Source: CAZWDL01 sp964632995 (GTDB lineage Bacteria; Bacteroidota; Bacteroidia; Chitinophagales; Saprospiraceae). From it: a stretch of DNA of 10,181 nt. Position 1 is the stretch's first letter. Each line of letters opens with the position of its first letter. The translations under genes were made by a program, and so were the position numbers. The notes below the pieces were generated by a model. That model searched no databases, was not told the DNA's origin, and worked only from the letters and a program-made list of their open reading frames with translations. This document shows, piece after piece, positions 1-6,484 of the stretch. The stretch spans positions 1 through 10,181 of the forward strand of contig CAZWDL010000184.1 in NCBI GenBank assembly GCA_964632995.1, written 5' to 3'.

Positions 1-37
1 CAGAACAGAGGAACAGAAAAACAGAAGAACAGAGGAA
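1..37. repeat. 8-bp tandem repeat, ACAGARRA
   Basis: Four consecutive 8-mers of the form ACAGARRA occupy 5-36 (ACAGAGGA, ACAGAAAA, ACAGAAGA, ACAGAGGA). The partial unit at 1-4 suggests the array continues beyond the left edge. One strand is entirely A, G and C. The unit length is not a multiple of three and I see no gene covering it, so it is probably an intergenic short tandem repeat. No function can be assigned. Confidence 0.6.
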
Positions 38-42
38 GTTTG

Positions 43-63
43 TACCGACTAAAGTCGTGGGTA
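43..63. repeat. Small imperfect hairpin, REP-like or IS200-like
   Basis: The core CGAC-TAAA-GTCG (46-57) is a perfect 4-bp stem with a TAAA loop. It can extend to a TACC/GGTA stem (43-46 with 60-63) if GTG at 57-59 bulges out. Short GACTAAAGTC-type hairpins are common in REP sequences of Bacteroidota and in ends of IS200/IS605 elements, so this may be a remnant of one. No transposase is visible. It lies downstream of the response regulator on the minus strand and has no adjacent T-tract, so it is not a convincing terminator. Confidence 0.3.
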
Positions 64-92
64 ATCAACACAGCTTCAGGGGTTTCGTAAAC

Positions 93-827
93 CTATGAAC
101 ATTCTTCTAAAACCTCCATTACCTTTTGCTTATAAGAAATTCCAATCGGAATTTCTTTGCCTTCGATTTCAATATCATGGGCTGTGTAAGCGGTGATTTT
201 TCGCGTATTAACGATGTAAGAACGATGAATCCGGATGAAGTAATCCGGTAATTTCTCCACAAACGCACTGATGCTTTCCTTGGTAATAATACTTTTCCCG
301 GATGTGTGAATGCGCACGTAGTCTTTGACGCTTTCCACATACTGAACCGATTCAAACGACACCTTTACATGCCTGCGATTCGTATTGACATAGATGAATG
401 CCTCTTCACCGGAACCAGTTACATTGGTCCTGCTTATTTTTGGAGAGAAGCTTTCTGTCCTGTGCAAGTATTTATTAACGGCCTTGAAAAAGCGATCGAA
501 CGTGATAGGTTTGAGGAGGTAGTCCACTACATCCAGCTCGTAGCTTTCCACCGCGTACTCCCGGTAGGCAGTGGTAAAAATGATGCCGGGCGGGTTTTGC
601 AGGGATTTGACGAAGTCGATGCCGGTAAGCACGGGCATTTGTATATCCAGAAAGATGAGGCCAATGGGTTCTCGCTTGAGCACTTCAAAAGCCTCGATCG
701 CATTACCACAGCTGGCCACCAAATGAACCTGCGGAAACTGCTGAAGATGCTTCTCCAATAAACCTGTGGCCGACGGTTCATCATCAACTACCAGACAGCG
801 GACTTTTCTATCTATTCTTTTATCCAT
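93..827 (-). CDS. LytTR-family two-component response regulator
   Basis: This cytoplasmic transcription regulator of 244 residues has the usual AlgR/AgrA/LytR length and layout. The N-terminal receiver domain (about residues 9-122) shows the acidic pair D15/D16, the phospho-acceptor D61 in LDIQMP, T86 in the FTTAY motif and K106 before proline. The C-terminal LytTR DNA-binding domain (about 143-240) contains the recognisable FIRIHRSYIVN segment. Its start codon lies inside the end of the sensor kinase gene (16-bp overlap), so the two are probably translationally coupled and form one two-component system. Its target is not evident, since no obvious regulated gene follows in the window. A 5-bp hairpin (81-93, GGTTT/AAACC) overlaps the stop codon but lacks a T-tract. 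The family assignment is secure; the signal and regulon are unknown. Confidence 0.95.
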   Translation of the reverse strand: MDKRIDRKVRCLVVDDEPSATGLLEKHLQQFPQVHLVASCGNAIEAFEVLKREPIGLIFLDIQMPVLTGIDFVKSLQNPPGIIFTTAYREYAVESYELDVVDYLLKPITFDRFFKAVNKYLHRTESFSPKISRTNVTGSGEEAFIYVNTNRRHVKVSFESVQYVESVKDYVRIHTSGKSIITKESISAFVEKLPDYFIRIHRSYIVNTRKITAYTAHDIEIEGKEIPIGISYKQKVMEVLEECS

Positions 828-1882
828 AGATTTACTTCGTATGAATCCTCCCGTTCATCAATATTCCAGCTGTATTTTTTAGGATAAATTAATTCGAGCT
901 GGCGATGTACATTTTTCAGACCGATACCCTTCTTATAATTCATTACATCTTGTTGAGCGACAGCAGATTTGGTATTGAATAACCGGAAATGAATATTGCC
1001 TTTATCAGCCGTCAACTGAACCTTTATGACAGCTTTTCGCAGCGTACCGCTGCCCCCGTGTTTAAAGGCATTTTCAACCATGGAAACCAGGATTAAAGGC
1101 GCGATCAATACCTTATCATCACGAATCGTGTATTCAAAATCCAGCTGAAGCCGGTCTCCGTATCGCAATTGCTCCAGATCCATGTAATTTTCCAGCAGTT
1201 CCACCTCCCTGCAGATCCTGACCTTATCCTCCTTACCTTGATAAAGCATGTAGTCCAGCATTTCCGAAAGTCTGACCACCACGTCGGCAGCCTTATCCGA
1301 CTTTTCCAAGGTCAGGGCATACAGGTTATTAAGGGTATTGAAAAGAAAATGCGGATGGATCTGGGCTTTCAGAAAATTCAGTTCAGCAGTGGCCTTCTCT
1401 TTTTGCAACACCTCAAGTTGATGCTTCACGGCCGCCCGGTTCTTGACCGTTTTGATAAAAACAAAGATAAAAGCGTACAAATAAAGCCTGGGGAAATAGC
1501 CGAACACCGTATACCCAAACTCCGAGATCATTTGTGAGATGGATTCCTTAGGATAGGTGATGCCTGCAAGGGTTTCCGCAATATATACATTGTTGATCCG
1601 GTAAACAAAGGTGAGCAAAACGGTACCCACCAGAAAGCTAATAGCAAACTGTATGTACTTTTTCCTCTGCAGGAGCTTGGGAATTTGATAATAGGCCAGC
1701 AGATAAGCCGCCGCCATTTTGGTAGGTAAAGCGACCCCGCGGAAGAGAAAGGCTTCTCCGATTTCCGTGATGCTCTGATCAAAAGAGATGGGAGCTATGA
1801 TCCATACCAGCAACCAAAACAGGACGTGCGTCAGCACCCGGTTTTGTAAAACCCGGTCCAGGAAGCTGTTTTCTCTTTCCAT
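812..1882 (-). CDS. LytS/YehU-type sensor histidine kinase
   Basis: This membrane sensor kinase of 356 residues should phosphorylate the LytTR regulator encoded immediately downstream. The N-terminal part has four likely membrane segments, at about residues 16-34, 45-65, 76-95 and 120-145. A short coiled linker (about 148-168) leads into the His_kinase domain with IHPHFLFNTLNNLYAL at 175-190, where H178 is the expected phospho-acceptor. The HATPase region follows, with the N-box MVENAFKHG (268-276) and the G-box KGIGLKNVHRQL (318-329). No extracellular sensor domain is present, so the signal is probably sensed in or near the membrane. The stop codon overlaps the start of the regulator. I did not find a convincing -33/-7 promoter upstream. 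Confidence 0.95.
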   Translation of the reverse strand: MERENSFLDRVLQNRVLTHVLFWLLVWIIAPISFDQSITEIGEAFLFRGVALPTKMAAAYLLAYYQIPKLLQRKKYIQFAISFLVGTVLLTFVYRINNVYIAETLAGITYPKESISQMISEFGYTVFGYFPRLYLYAFIFVFIKTVKNRAAVKHQLEVLQKEKATAELNFLKAQIHPHFLFNTLNNLYALTLEKSDKAADVVVRLSEMLDYMLYQGKEDKVRICREVELLENYMDLEQLRYGDRLQLDFEYTIRDDKVLIAPLILVSMVENAFKHGGSGTLRKAVIKVQLTADKGNIHFRLFNTKSAVAQQDVMNYKKGIGLKNVHRQLELIYPKKYSWNIDEREDSYEVNLWIKE

Positions 1883-2082
1883 AAGGTAGAAAGTTAAAGA
1901 AAATACAGACTCGAATTTTTATTATCGCCGAATTGGAAGTTGCAGCCTACGGATAGACGTTTAGCGCCCACGAATTCCATCCGTTGGCTGAATGTCTTCT
2001 TCCGGCCCTCACTTTCCAGCTTAGGTCTCCTTTTTCGCCGCTGCCTCCCGCCATGCCGTAAATTGAAACAAAAAAACTGATT
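1883..2082. other. Divergent intergenic region between kinase and hydrolase remnant
   Basis: These 200 bases separate the minus-strand kinase start from the plus-strand hydrolase start and should hold both promoters. The stretch nearest the kinase is AT-rich and the middle is GC-richer. I found no clear TTTG/TAnnTTTG pair, palindrome or RNA gene in it. Confidence 0.4.
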
Positions 2083-2421
2083 ATGAAACTGTTACTGCTA
2101 TTGTGCTGTACGCTCCTATTGACTCAGAATGCCGTGGCTCAAAGCGAAAAGAAGGCCCTCAGCATGGAAGAGAAAACGTTTCACAGCGCCTCCGGCCGCG
2201 AAGTCAAAGGCGAGATGGGAAGCCTTATGGTTCCCGAAAATCGCGACAATCCCGGCTCGGAAAAAATTGCCATCCATTTTGCCCGGCTGAAAAGCAATAA
2301 TCCAAATCCAAAAGCGCCAGTGGTCTTTCTGGATGGAGGTCCTGGTTCCAGCTGTTCCTGGCAGGCCAGTGATCCCGGTTCATTGGAAAAATGGCTGCCA
2401 TGTAGAAAAACTTTGGGGTAA
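2083..2421 (+). pseudogene. Truncated exported alpha/beta hydrolase (N-terminal part)
   Basis: The 112-codon frame starts with a clear Sec signal peptide (residues 1-20, ending AVAQ). It then reads like the beginning of a TAP/proline-iminopeptidase-like alpha/beta hydrolase, with a PVVFLDGGPGSS segment (79-90) that carries the HGGPG-type oxyanion-hole motif. Family members are usually more than 400 residues, and the nucleophile Ser, Asp and His of the triad would lie further on. Here the homologous-looking sequence stops at about residue 106 (SLEKWLP, near 2400). From there the DNA reads as the 3' part of a convergent gene on the other strand, and a stop codon follows after six unrelated codons. 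The product should therefore be inactive. A deletion that removed the 3' parts of both convergent genes is the simplest explanation. Confidence 0.8.
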
Positions 2422-2997
2422 TAACCTTAATCACCTTCCCATATTTTTCTTTGATGTCAGGCTTGTTGTCTCCATAAGTGGCTTCTTCAATATTCCACAA
2501 CCGACCAAGGGGTGGCGTTTTTTGCCATCGGACATTCCCGGTTCCACCCGCTGATAAAATTCCTGGATATCGTAGTCAGGGTATTTTTCGATGTTCAGCT
2601 TTCCGGATTGGTAGAGCATATCACCGTCGAGTAGGTTGAAAGAAAAAGTCTGCCGGGTTCCGGCGGCGCTGGGATCAAAGGAGAAATATTCCAGCTGCTC
2701 CATAAACTGATTTCCCTTTACGGTGTAAGTTCCTCCGCCTGCCCCAGCGAACTCACCGGTTGATGCGTCGAAAAAAACAGTGGCGAAGCGATCGCGTGTA
2801 TAGATTTTGTAAATCGTCTTATCAGCAAATTGTTTGGTATCCGCGTTCCAGCTGCTGGCGAGCAGTTTCCAGGCGCCCTCGAGGGGGTTGGGCTAGTACG
2901 TATCGGTGGTGGCTTTTTGTGGACTGTGCCAGCTGAGGAAAAGGAAACAAGCTACCAGACCCAAACCCACCAGGGAAAGAGAGATAAAACGTTTCAT
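2395..2997 (-). pseudogene. Broken lipocalin-like (DUF4488-type) secreted protein
   Basis: The conceptual product starts at 2997 with a lipoprotein-like signal, MKRFISLSLVGLGLVAC. Codon 35 (2893-2895) is an in-frame TAG. Reading on in the same frame gives NPLEGAWKLLASSWN, then KTIYKIYTRDRFATVFF, and continues past 2703 to about 2505. There the frame fails: one missing T (GGTTGTGG where GGTTTGTGG would be expected, near 2500) shifts the reading. The next frame restores LWNIEEATYGDNKP and VIKVITPKFFYM. The two G-x-W segments (GAWKL and GLWNI) look like two repeats of a lipocalin-like module, as in DUF4488-type proteins; the family name is from memory and tentative. The gene ends abruptly near 2395-2402 inside the hydrolase remnant. 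A premature stop, a frameshift and a 3' truncation make this a pseudogene. Confidence 0.75.
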
Positions 2998-3039
2998 TGG
3001 AGTGCAATTTTGATTGAGAAAAAATAGTGGAACGGAGCC

Positions 3040-3057
3040 GGCCGGAAACGACCGGCC
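3040..3057. terminator. GC-rich hairpin downstream of the VOC gene
   Basis: A perfect 6-bp stem GGCCGG/CCGGCC encloses a 6-nt loop, between the VOC-protein gene and the lipocalin-like pseudogene, both on the minus strand. On that strand a run of six T occurs about 15-20 nt after the stem rather than directly behind it. It is therefore only a weak candidate for an intrinsic terminator and could equally be an operator. Confidence 0.35.
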
Positions 3058-3110
3058 AAAGAGTTAGTGAATTTTAAGTAGCGATTCAAAACCCACTTGT
3101 TATTAGGCCC

Positions 3111-3503
3111 TTATACCATGTAAAACTCCCAGGAAATGCGGTCCGGGTCCTTAAAGGCGATATATTTTTTACCCAATGTTTCATCAAGTTTTACGCCGGT
3201 ATTGGAGACGCCGGCTTCCTGCAGTGCCGCGGCGACGCGTTCCAGCTCAGCCTCCTCCGCACAACCCAGCGCTACGTGATCCAGTCCTACGCGGAAAGGA
3301 TTGAACTGATCGCCCTGGGGCGTTTCCGATTCGGGACCTCGAAGAGCAACTGCGGTTTGGCCGGCAATGAAAATCAATAAATTAGTTTGTTCCAGCGCCA
3401 CATCGAACCCCAAAGTATCGATGTAGAAGGATCGCGCGCGGGCATAGTCGCTCACCCGCAGTGCCAGGTGGTGGACACCGGGCGTTTGCATTTTGATGGC
3501 CAT
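3111..3503 (-). CDS. VOC superfamily (glyoxalase/bleomycin resistance-like) protein
   Basis: This 130-residue cytoplasmic protein has the size of a single VOC subunit with two beta-alpha-beta-beta-beta modules. The first module begins HHLALRVSDYARARSFYIDT (11-30). The second begins LDHVALG (74-80) and ends with SWEFYMV (124-130). H12, H76 and E126 are at positions usually used for metal binding in this superfamily, so it probably binds a divalent metal ion. The substrate cannot be told from the sequence; candidates include lyase, dioxygenase and resistance functions. It follows the SnoaL-like gene by 52 bp on the same strand, with an A/T-rich leader and no strong Shine-Dalgarno sequence, as is usual in Bacteroidota. 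It may share a transcript with that gene and the AraC regulator. Confidence 0.9.
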   Translation of the reverse strand: MAIKMQTPGVHHLALRVSDYARARSFYIDTLGFDVALEQTNLLIFIAGQTAVALRGPESETPQGDQFNPFRVGLDHVALGCAEEAELERVAAALQEAGVSNTGVKLDETLGKKYIAFKDPDRISWEFYMV

Positions 3504-3555
3504 AGTTAAGTGTATTTAAAAGTTGGAAAAAACAATGGATGGTCCAGCCGGCAGT

Positions 3556-4005
3556 TTACGTAGCCGCCCCCAGTTGCCGCTTCAGGTCTTCGTGATCCCA
3601 CTCTATCTGAATCCGATCAATTTTATTTTGCTCGTTCAGGTGGAAAATGAAGATGTGATCACTACCGAAGCGCAGTCCTTTATTGGGAATATCCGCAAAG
3701 TCTTTGGCCTGGGTGCCGCTGATCAGCACCTGGCAGCGCACCAGTCCCTCGGCATCCGTCACGGCGGCATGGACCGTATTTTCGATATCGGGAAAACAGT
3801 CAATCAAACCGGACCAGATTGCTTTGCCCAATTCGCCGATCTTGCCGCGACCGGCTTCGCCGAGCGATTTGAACCAGACTTCGCCGTTGGGATCGCAAAG
3901 GTGCATCATTTGATCCATGTCGTGAGCTGCGTAGGCATGGATAAAATTGATGCAGGGGCTTTTCAGCATGCGTTGTGTAGCGGTGCTTTGAGATGGGTTT
4001 TGCAT
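3556..4005 (-). CDS. SnoaL/NTF2-like protein
   Basis: The product (149 residues from this start) is a small single-domain protein of the SnoaL/NTF2-like fold: an alpha helix with NFIHAYAAHDMDQMMHLC, then the GEVWFKSLGEAGRGKIGELG segment, then beta strands rich in hydrophobic residues (VRCQVLISGT, HIFIFHLNEQNKIDRIQIEW). Such proteins are cyclases, isomerases or ligand-binding proteins, and no specific substrate is indicated. The frame is open to an upstream ATG at 4074, which overlaps the stop of the AraC gene as TAATG and would add 23 residues. I prefer the ATG at 4005 because the extra residues look uncharacteristic and an exact TATCTTTG -7 element lies 24 nt upstream of it, inside the extension. 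The overlapping start remains possible through translational coupling. Confidence 0.85.
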   Translation of the reverse strand: MQNPSQSTATQRMLKSPCINFIHAYAAHDMDQMMHLCDPNGEVWFKSLGEAGRGKIGELGKAIWSGLIDCFPDIENTVHAAVTDAEGLVRCQVLISGTQAKDFADIPNKGLRFGSDHIFIFHLNEQNKIDRIQIEWDHEDLKRQLGAAT

Positions 4006-4028
4006 GGTTTTCAAGTGTTTGATAGGTA

Positions 4029-4036
4029 CAAAGATA
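4029..4036 (-). promoter_or_regulatory. Bacteroidota-type -7 promoter element before the SnoaL-like gene
   Basis: The minus strand reads TATCTTTG, an exact match to the Bacteroidota -7 consensus TAnnTTTG. A transcript starting about 6 nt downstream would have a leader of about 18-20 nt before the ATG at 4005. No clear TTTG -33 element is seen at the usual distance, so this is moderate evidence for an internal promoter serving the SnoaL-like and VOC genes separately from the AraC gene. Confidence 0.45.
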
Positions 4037-4073
4037 AGTCTGTCCGAAGACGAAGTATTGTAATTTTGCGTCA

Positions 4074-4895
4074 TTATACCTGATTACGCTCCAGGAACTG
4101 AGACAACTGCTGATTATCCCGATAGTATTGGGAGGGCGTGGTTCCCATAAACTGCTTAAAGTCCTTGATAAAATGCGCCTGATCATAGAAGCCGCCCTCA
4201 CCGATAAGATGCTGCCAGTCGTCCTGTCCGCGATAGGTGAGCAGATAACAAATATGGCTCAGTCGCCGAATACGGGCATAGTACTTAGGGCTTACACCAA
4301 CTTTGGCCAGAAAACGGCGTTCGAATTGCCGACGGCTCAAACACGCGATGCGCAATAACTCATCTAATTCTACCAGTCCGTTTTGCTCCACCATGAAGTT
4401 GGCTGCCGCGTCGATCCGGTCCATCGCCTTTTCGCGCCGGTGAAATTGTTTTTGCAGCCAATGATCGAGCAACCTGATCTTCTGCACCTGTCCCGGGGTC
4501 TCCGCTATGCGCAACCCAAATTCTTCTGCTTGCTTTCCCAGTACTGAGTGCAGATCAGCCCGCTCTTCCGTGAGTTCGAACATGGGGAGGTTGAACAGCG
4601 TACTCAGCCCGGCAGGCTTGAACACTATGCCTACCTGGGCTATACGGCCGGAAAGGTCAAGATTGTAACGTCCGACAGCCTGACCTGCAAGAAAAAACCG
4701 GGGAACGGATAGCTCCCGATGCATTTGATTGGAAAGCCGGTAATCGTCACCGTAGTTAAAAACGATGGAAGCAAAACCGGTGGGAGGTGATTCTACTCGC
4801 AAAGGTTGGGCAAGGGAAGTTCCCGATTCCCAAATAAAATAACATTCCACTAAAGGAGACAAAAAGGAAGAGGGTGGAAACTTGCGATAGATCAT
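4074..4895 (-). CDS. AraC-family transcriptional regulator (DUF6597-type N-terminus)
   Basis: This cytoplasmic DNA-binding regulator has 273 residues from the chosen start. The N-terminal part begins MIYRKFPPSSFLSPLVECYF, as in regulators with the DUF6597 domain, and continues with a beta-rich ligand-sensing region. The C-terminal AraC domain has two helix-turn-helix units: the first at about 175-195 (ELDELLRIACLSRRQFERRF), the second at about 235-257 (GFYDQAHFIKDFKQFMGTTP), ending with the family signature TPSQYYR. The frame is open to an ATG at 4958, but homology-like sequence starts at the ATG at 4895. It heads the SnoaL/VOC group, which it may regulate. Its stop overlaps an alternative start of the next gene. 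Confidence 0.92.
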   Translation of the reverse strand: MIYRKFPPSSFLSPLVECYFIWESGTSLAQPLRVESPPTGFASIVFNYGDDYRLSNQMHRELSVPRFFLAGQAVGRYNLDLSGRIAQVGIVFKPAGLSTLFNLPMFELTEERADLHSVLGKQAEEFGLRIAETPGQVQKIRLLDHWLQKQFHRREKAMDRIDAAANFMVEQNGLVELDELLRIACLSRRQFERRFLAKVGVSPKYYARIRRLSHICYLLTYRGQDDWQHLIGEGGFYDQAHFIKDFKQFMGTTPSQYYRDNQQLSQFLERNQV

Positions 4896-4965
4896 GGTTT
4901 TCCGGGCATGGTTCCGAATAAAAATACTCGTTTTTCGCCAAAATCTACAAGGTTCCAAAGGAAAG

Positions 4966-5775
4966 CTATTCAGACGGCTCCTCCGGCAGCAGTTTTTTTT
5001 CTTTTAACAACTCCTGTAGCCATTGCCTGTCCTCCTCCGAAAAAGCAGGAGGGGGGGGGTCTGCATCATAACGTACGGATAGTTCGTACCGGCTCCGGTC
5101 ATAGACCGTGTTGAAGGCAGTGCCGATGTCGAGCAGGACATCGGGGTCGGGCGATTTCAACGGGACGGGCACCACCGGCAGCTGACCTCTGACCGTCATC
5201 GCCCAGACTTCCGTTTTGTGCTGGTCCCCCCTGGACAGCATGACAAAATAATGGGCCTCACGGGGCAGCGTGGGATAATTAAGCGGGCGCCGGCCCCGGC
5301 GCAGAAGGTCGATTTCCAGCAGGTGAATGCCATCATCGTGTAGCATTTGCCGTTTTTCCCGGTACTTTTCCAGGCCTTTGCCTCTTTTGTTTACCGGCGA
5401 AAGGATCTCGATTGCTGTGATGAGTTCGTGTTTTTCCCGGTCTCGGATCTCCACGACCGGTATGTTCACTTCGATAACCGGACGCGGGATGATCATCGTA
5501 GCGGGAGTAAGTGCAGCCACTCCCGGCTCTACTGTACTGGAGGGCTTTTGTACTAACCCGGACTGTTTTTTCAGAATTTCCACGTCGGGATACATGATCC
5601 CCACTTCTTCTTCAGGCGAAGTATCTTCTACCGTATACGTTTCAATCCTCACAAAGTATTTTGGAATCACCAGGGGCACCAATTGCTCTTTAAACCTGGT
5701 GGCCAGATCGTGATGCACATCTGGCCAAACATGACCTTCAAGCCAGGGGTCCATTCCGGGAAATGGTGATTTCAT
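4966..5775 (-). CDS. DUF4058 family protein, Uma2-like core
   Basis: This 269-residue protein opens with MKSPFPGMDPWLEGHVWPDV, the hallmark start of DUF4058, and has the full family length. The function is unknown. The middle has an alternating strand and motif pattern like Uma2/DUF820 proteins of the PD-(D/E)XK fold: D64 in PDVEIL, E123 in AIEILSPVNK and K141 in EKYREKRQ. A tetraproline run at 240-243, encoded by nine consecutive C, precedes an acidic helical tail (SEEDRQWLQELLKEKK). It lies 50 bp downstream of the 170-residue gene on the same strand, so the two may be co-transcribed. The family call is strong; the nuclease-fold reading is inference. Confidence 0.88.
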   Translation of the reverse strand: MKSPFPGMDPWLEGHVWPDVHHDLATRFKEQLVPLVIPKYFVRIETYTVEDTSPEEEVGIMYPDVEILKKQSGLVQKPSSTVEPGVAALTPATMIIPRPVIEVNIPVVEIRDREKHELITAIEILSPVNKRGKGLEKYREKRQMLHDDGIHLLEIDLLRRGRRPLNYPTLPREAHYFVMLSRGDQHKTEVWAMTVRGQLPVVPVPLKSPDPDVLLDIGTAFNTVYDRSRYELSVRYDADPPPPAFSEEDRQWLQELLKEKKLLPEEPSE

Positions 5776-5780
5776 GCGCT

Positions 5781-5809
5781 GGAATTTTTACTTAAAATAA
5801 CAAAATTCC
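5781..5809. repeat. 8-bp inverted repeat upstream of the DUF4058 gene
   Basis: The arms GGAATTTT (5781-5788) and AAAATTCC (5802-5809) are perfectly complementary across a 13-nt AT-rich spacer, immediately before the DUF4058 start codon. A second, smaller hairpin, CGGG-CAAAA-CCCG (5809-5821), shares base 5809 with it, so the two would compete in RNA. On the minus strand the small hairpin comes first and is followed by T-rich sequence, so it could terminate transcription from the upstream gene. The larger repeat could be an operator. Confidence 0.45.
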
Positions 5810-5825
5810 GGGCAAAACCCGATAG

Positions 5826-6338
5826 TTAATCTTTTCCTGCTGCGGTCTTATCCGGCGGCGCCCCGTATTCAATCATGATCACCCTGCCGTCGTGAAAGGA
5901 AATGGTCACCAATTCACCGCTGTCCGGCGGATCCACCTTTATCCGGGTTCCTCCCGGAAACTGGATATGGAAATCCAGGATTTTCTTTTCCTTTTGCTTC
6001 GGCCATAGTTTGGCGATCAGCCACTGCCCGGCGCCGGTCCAGGATTTGTCTACTCCGGCCTCGGCAAGCTTTTCTCCGACCTCTTTGATAAAGGATGGCA
6101 ATCCTCTGTCGACGGCCAGCGGATCTTTTACAGCCAAAGCCAGCGTAACCAATTCGTGCGCGACGTCATCATCGGTGCCGCCCCACTCCAGGACTTCCAG
6201 CCCTTTCTCATTATCGAATACTTCGTGCAAGGCTTCCTTTCGTCGCTGATGTAGCTCCAACGCATAAGAGCTGTCGTCTGGAAGGCCTTCCGTCCGGTTA
6301 TTCATTCTGCGAAAAACGCCAAGGGTGATGTTGTTCAT
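5826..6338 (-). CDS. Uncharacterised protein of 170 residues
   Basis: I do not recognise this family. It has no signal peptide or membrane segment, so it is probably cytoplasmic. The first 40 residues are polar, with a charged helix (ALELHQRRKEALHEVF). An amphipathic helical stretch follows (about 58-100, DDDVAHELVTLALAV then SFIKEVGEKLAEAG), then WTGAGQWLIAKLWPK (100-114). The end is a beta-rich unit (about 119-157): KILDFHIQFPGGTRIKV, then GELVTISFHDGRVIMIEYG. A helical part followed by a GGTRIKV/DGRVI beta unit is loosely like small effector-associated adaptor proteins, but this is only an impression. It precedes the DUF4058 gene by 50 bp on the same strand and follows a structured stretch. 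An alternative start is M12. Confidence 0.7.
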   Translation of the reverse strand: MNNITLGVFRRMNNRTEGLPDDSSYALELHQRRKEALHEVFDNEKGLEVLEWGGTDDDVAHELVTLALAVKDPLAVDRGLPSFIKEVGEKLAEAGVDKSWTGAGQWLIAKLWPKQKEKKILDFHIQFPGGTRIKVDPPDSGELVTISFHDGRVIMIEYGAPPDKTAAGKD

Positions 6339-6411
6339 TTATTGTTTGCTTTGTCCGTCTTTTTAGATAAGGGCGGCGTGAGAGTGGTTGTTCAAAAAGG
6401 TCAGGGAGGAA

Positions 6412-6478
6412 GCCAGGTCGCGCGTGACAGCCTTCGCCGGTAAACGGCTATGGCGGCCGAGGAAAAGCGCAACCTGGC
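6412..6478 (-). other. Candidate structured RNA element
   Basis: The minus strand can fold into a long stem, GCCAGGTTGCGC pairing with GCGCGACCTGGC: 12 bp with one U-G wobble. Inside it is a symmetric hairpin GCC-ATA-GCCG-TTTAC-CGGC-GAA-GGC. On the plus strand the wobble would become a C-A mismatch, so the minus-strand RNA fits better. It lies after the permease and before the 170-residue gene, and on the minus strand a run of five T follows about 12 nt after it. It could be part of the permease 3' end, a leader element of the next gene, or a REP-like repeat. Confidence 0.4.
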
Positions 6479-6484
6479 GGGGCC

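Noticed and set aside
1..36. CRISPR array
   Set aside because: The repeat unit is only 8 bp with no spacers, so it is a simple tandem repeat.
81..93. Intrinsic terminator for the two-component operon
   Set aside because: GGTTT/AAACC is only a 5-bp AT-rich stem overlapping the stop codon, with no T-tract after it on the minus strand.
306..761. Plus-strand open frame of 151 codons opposite the response regulator
   Set aside because: It lies antisense to a well-supported LytTR regulator with all catalytic residues, and its translation has no recognisable features.
2920..2940. Second sigma-54 promoter (GTGCCA on the plus strand)
   Set aside because: The -24-like TGGCAC on the minus strand is not followed by TTG at the required spacing.
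2822..3007. Short minus-strand frame starting at 3007
   Set aside because: The overlapping frame from 2997 gives a proper lipoprotein signal and lipocalin-like sequence. This one does not.
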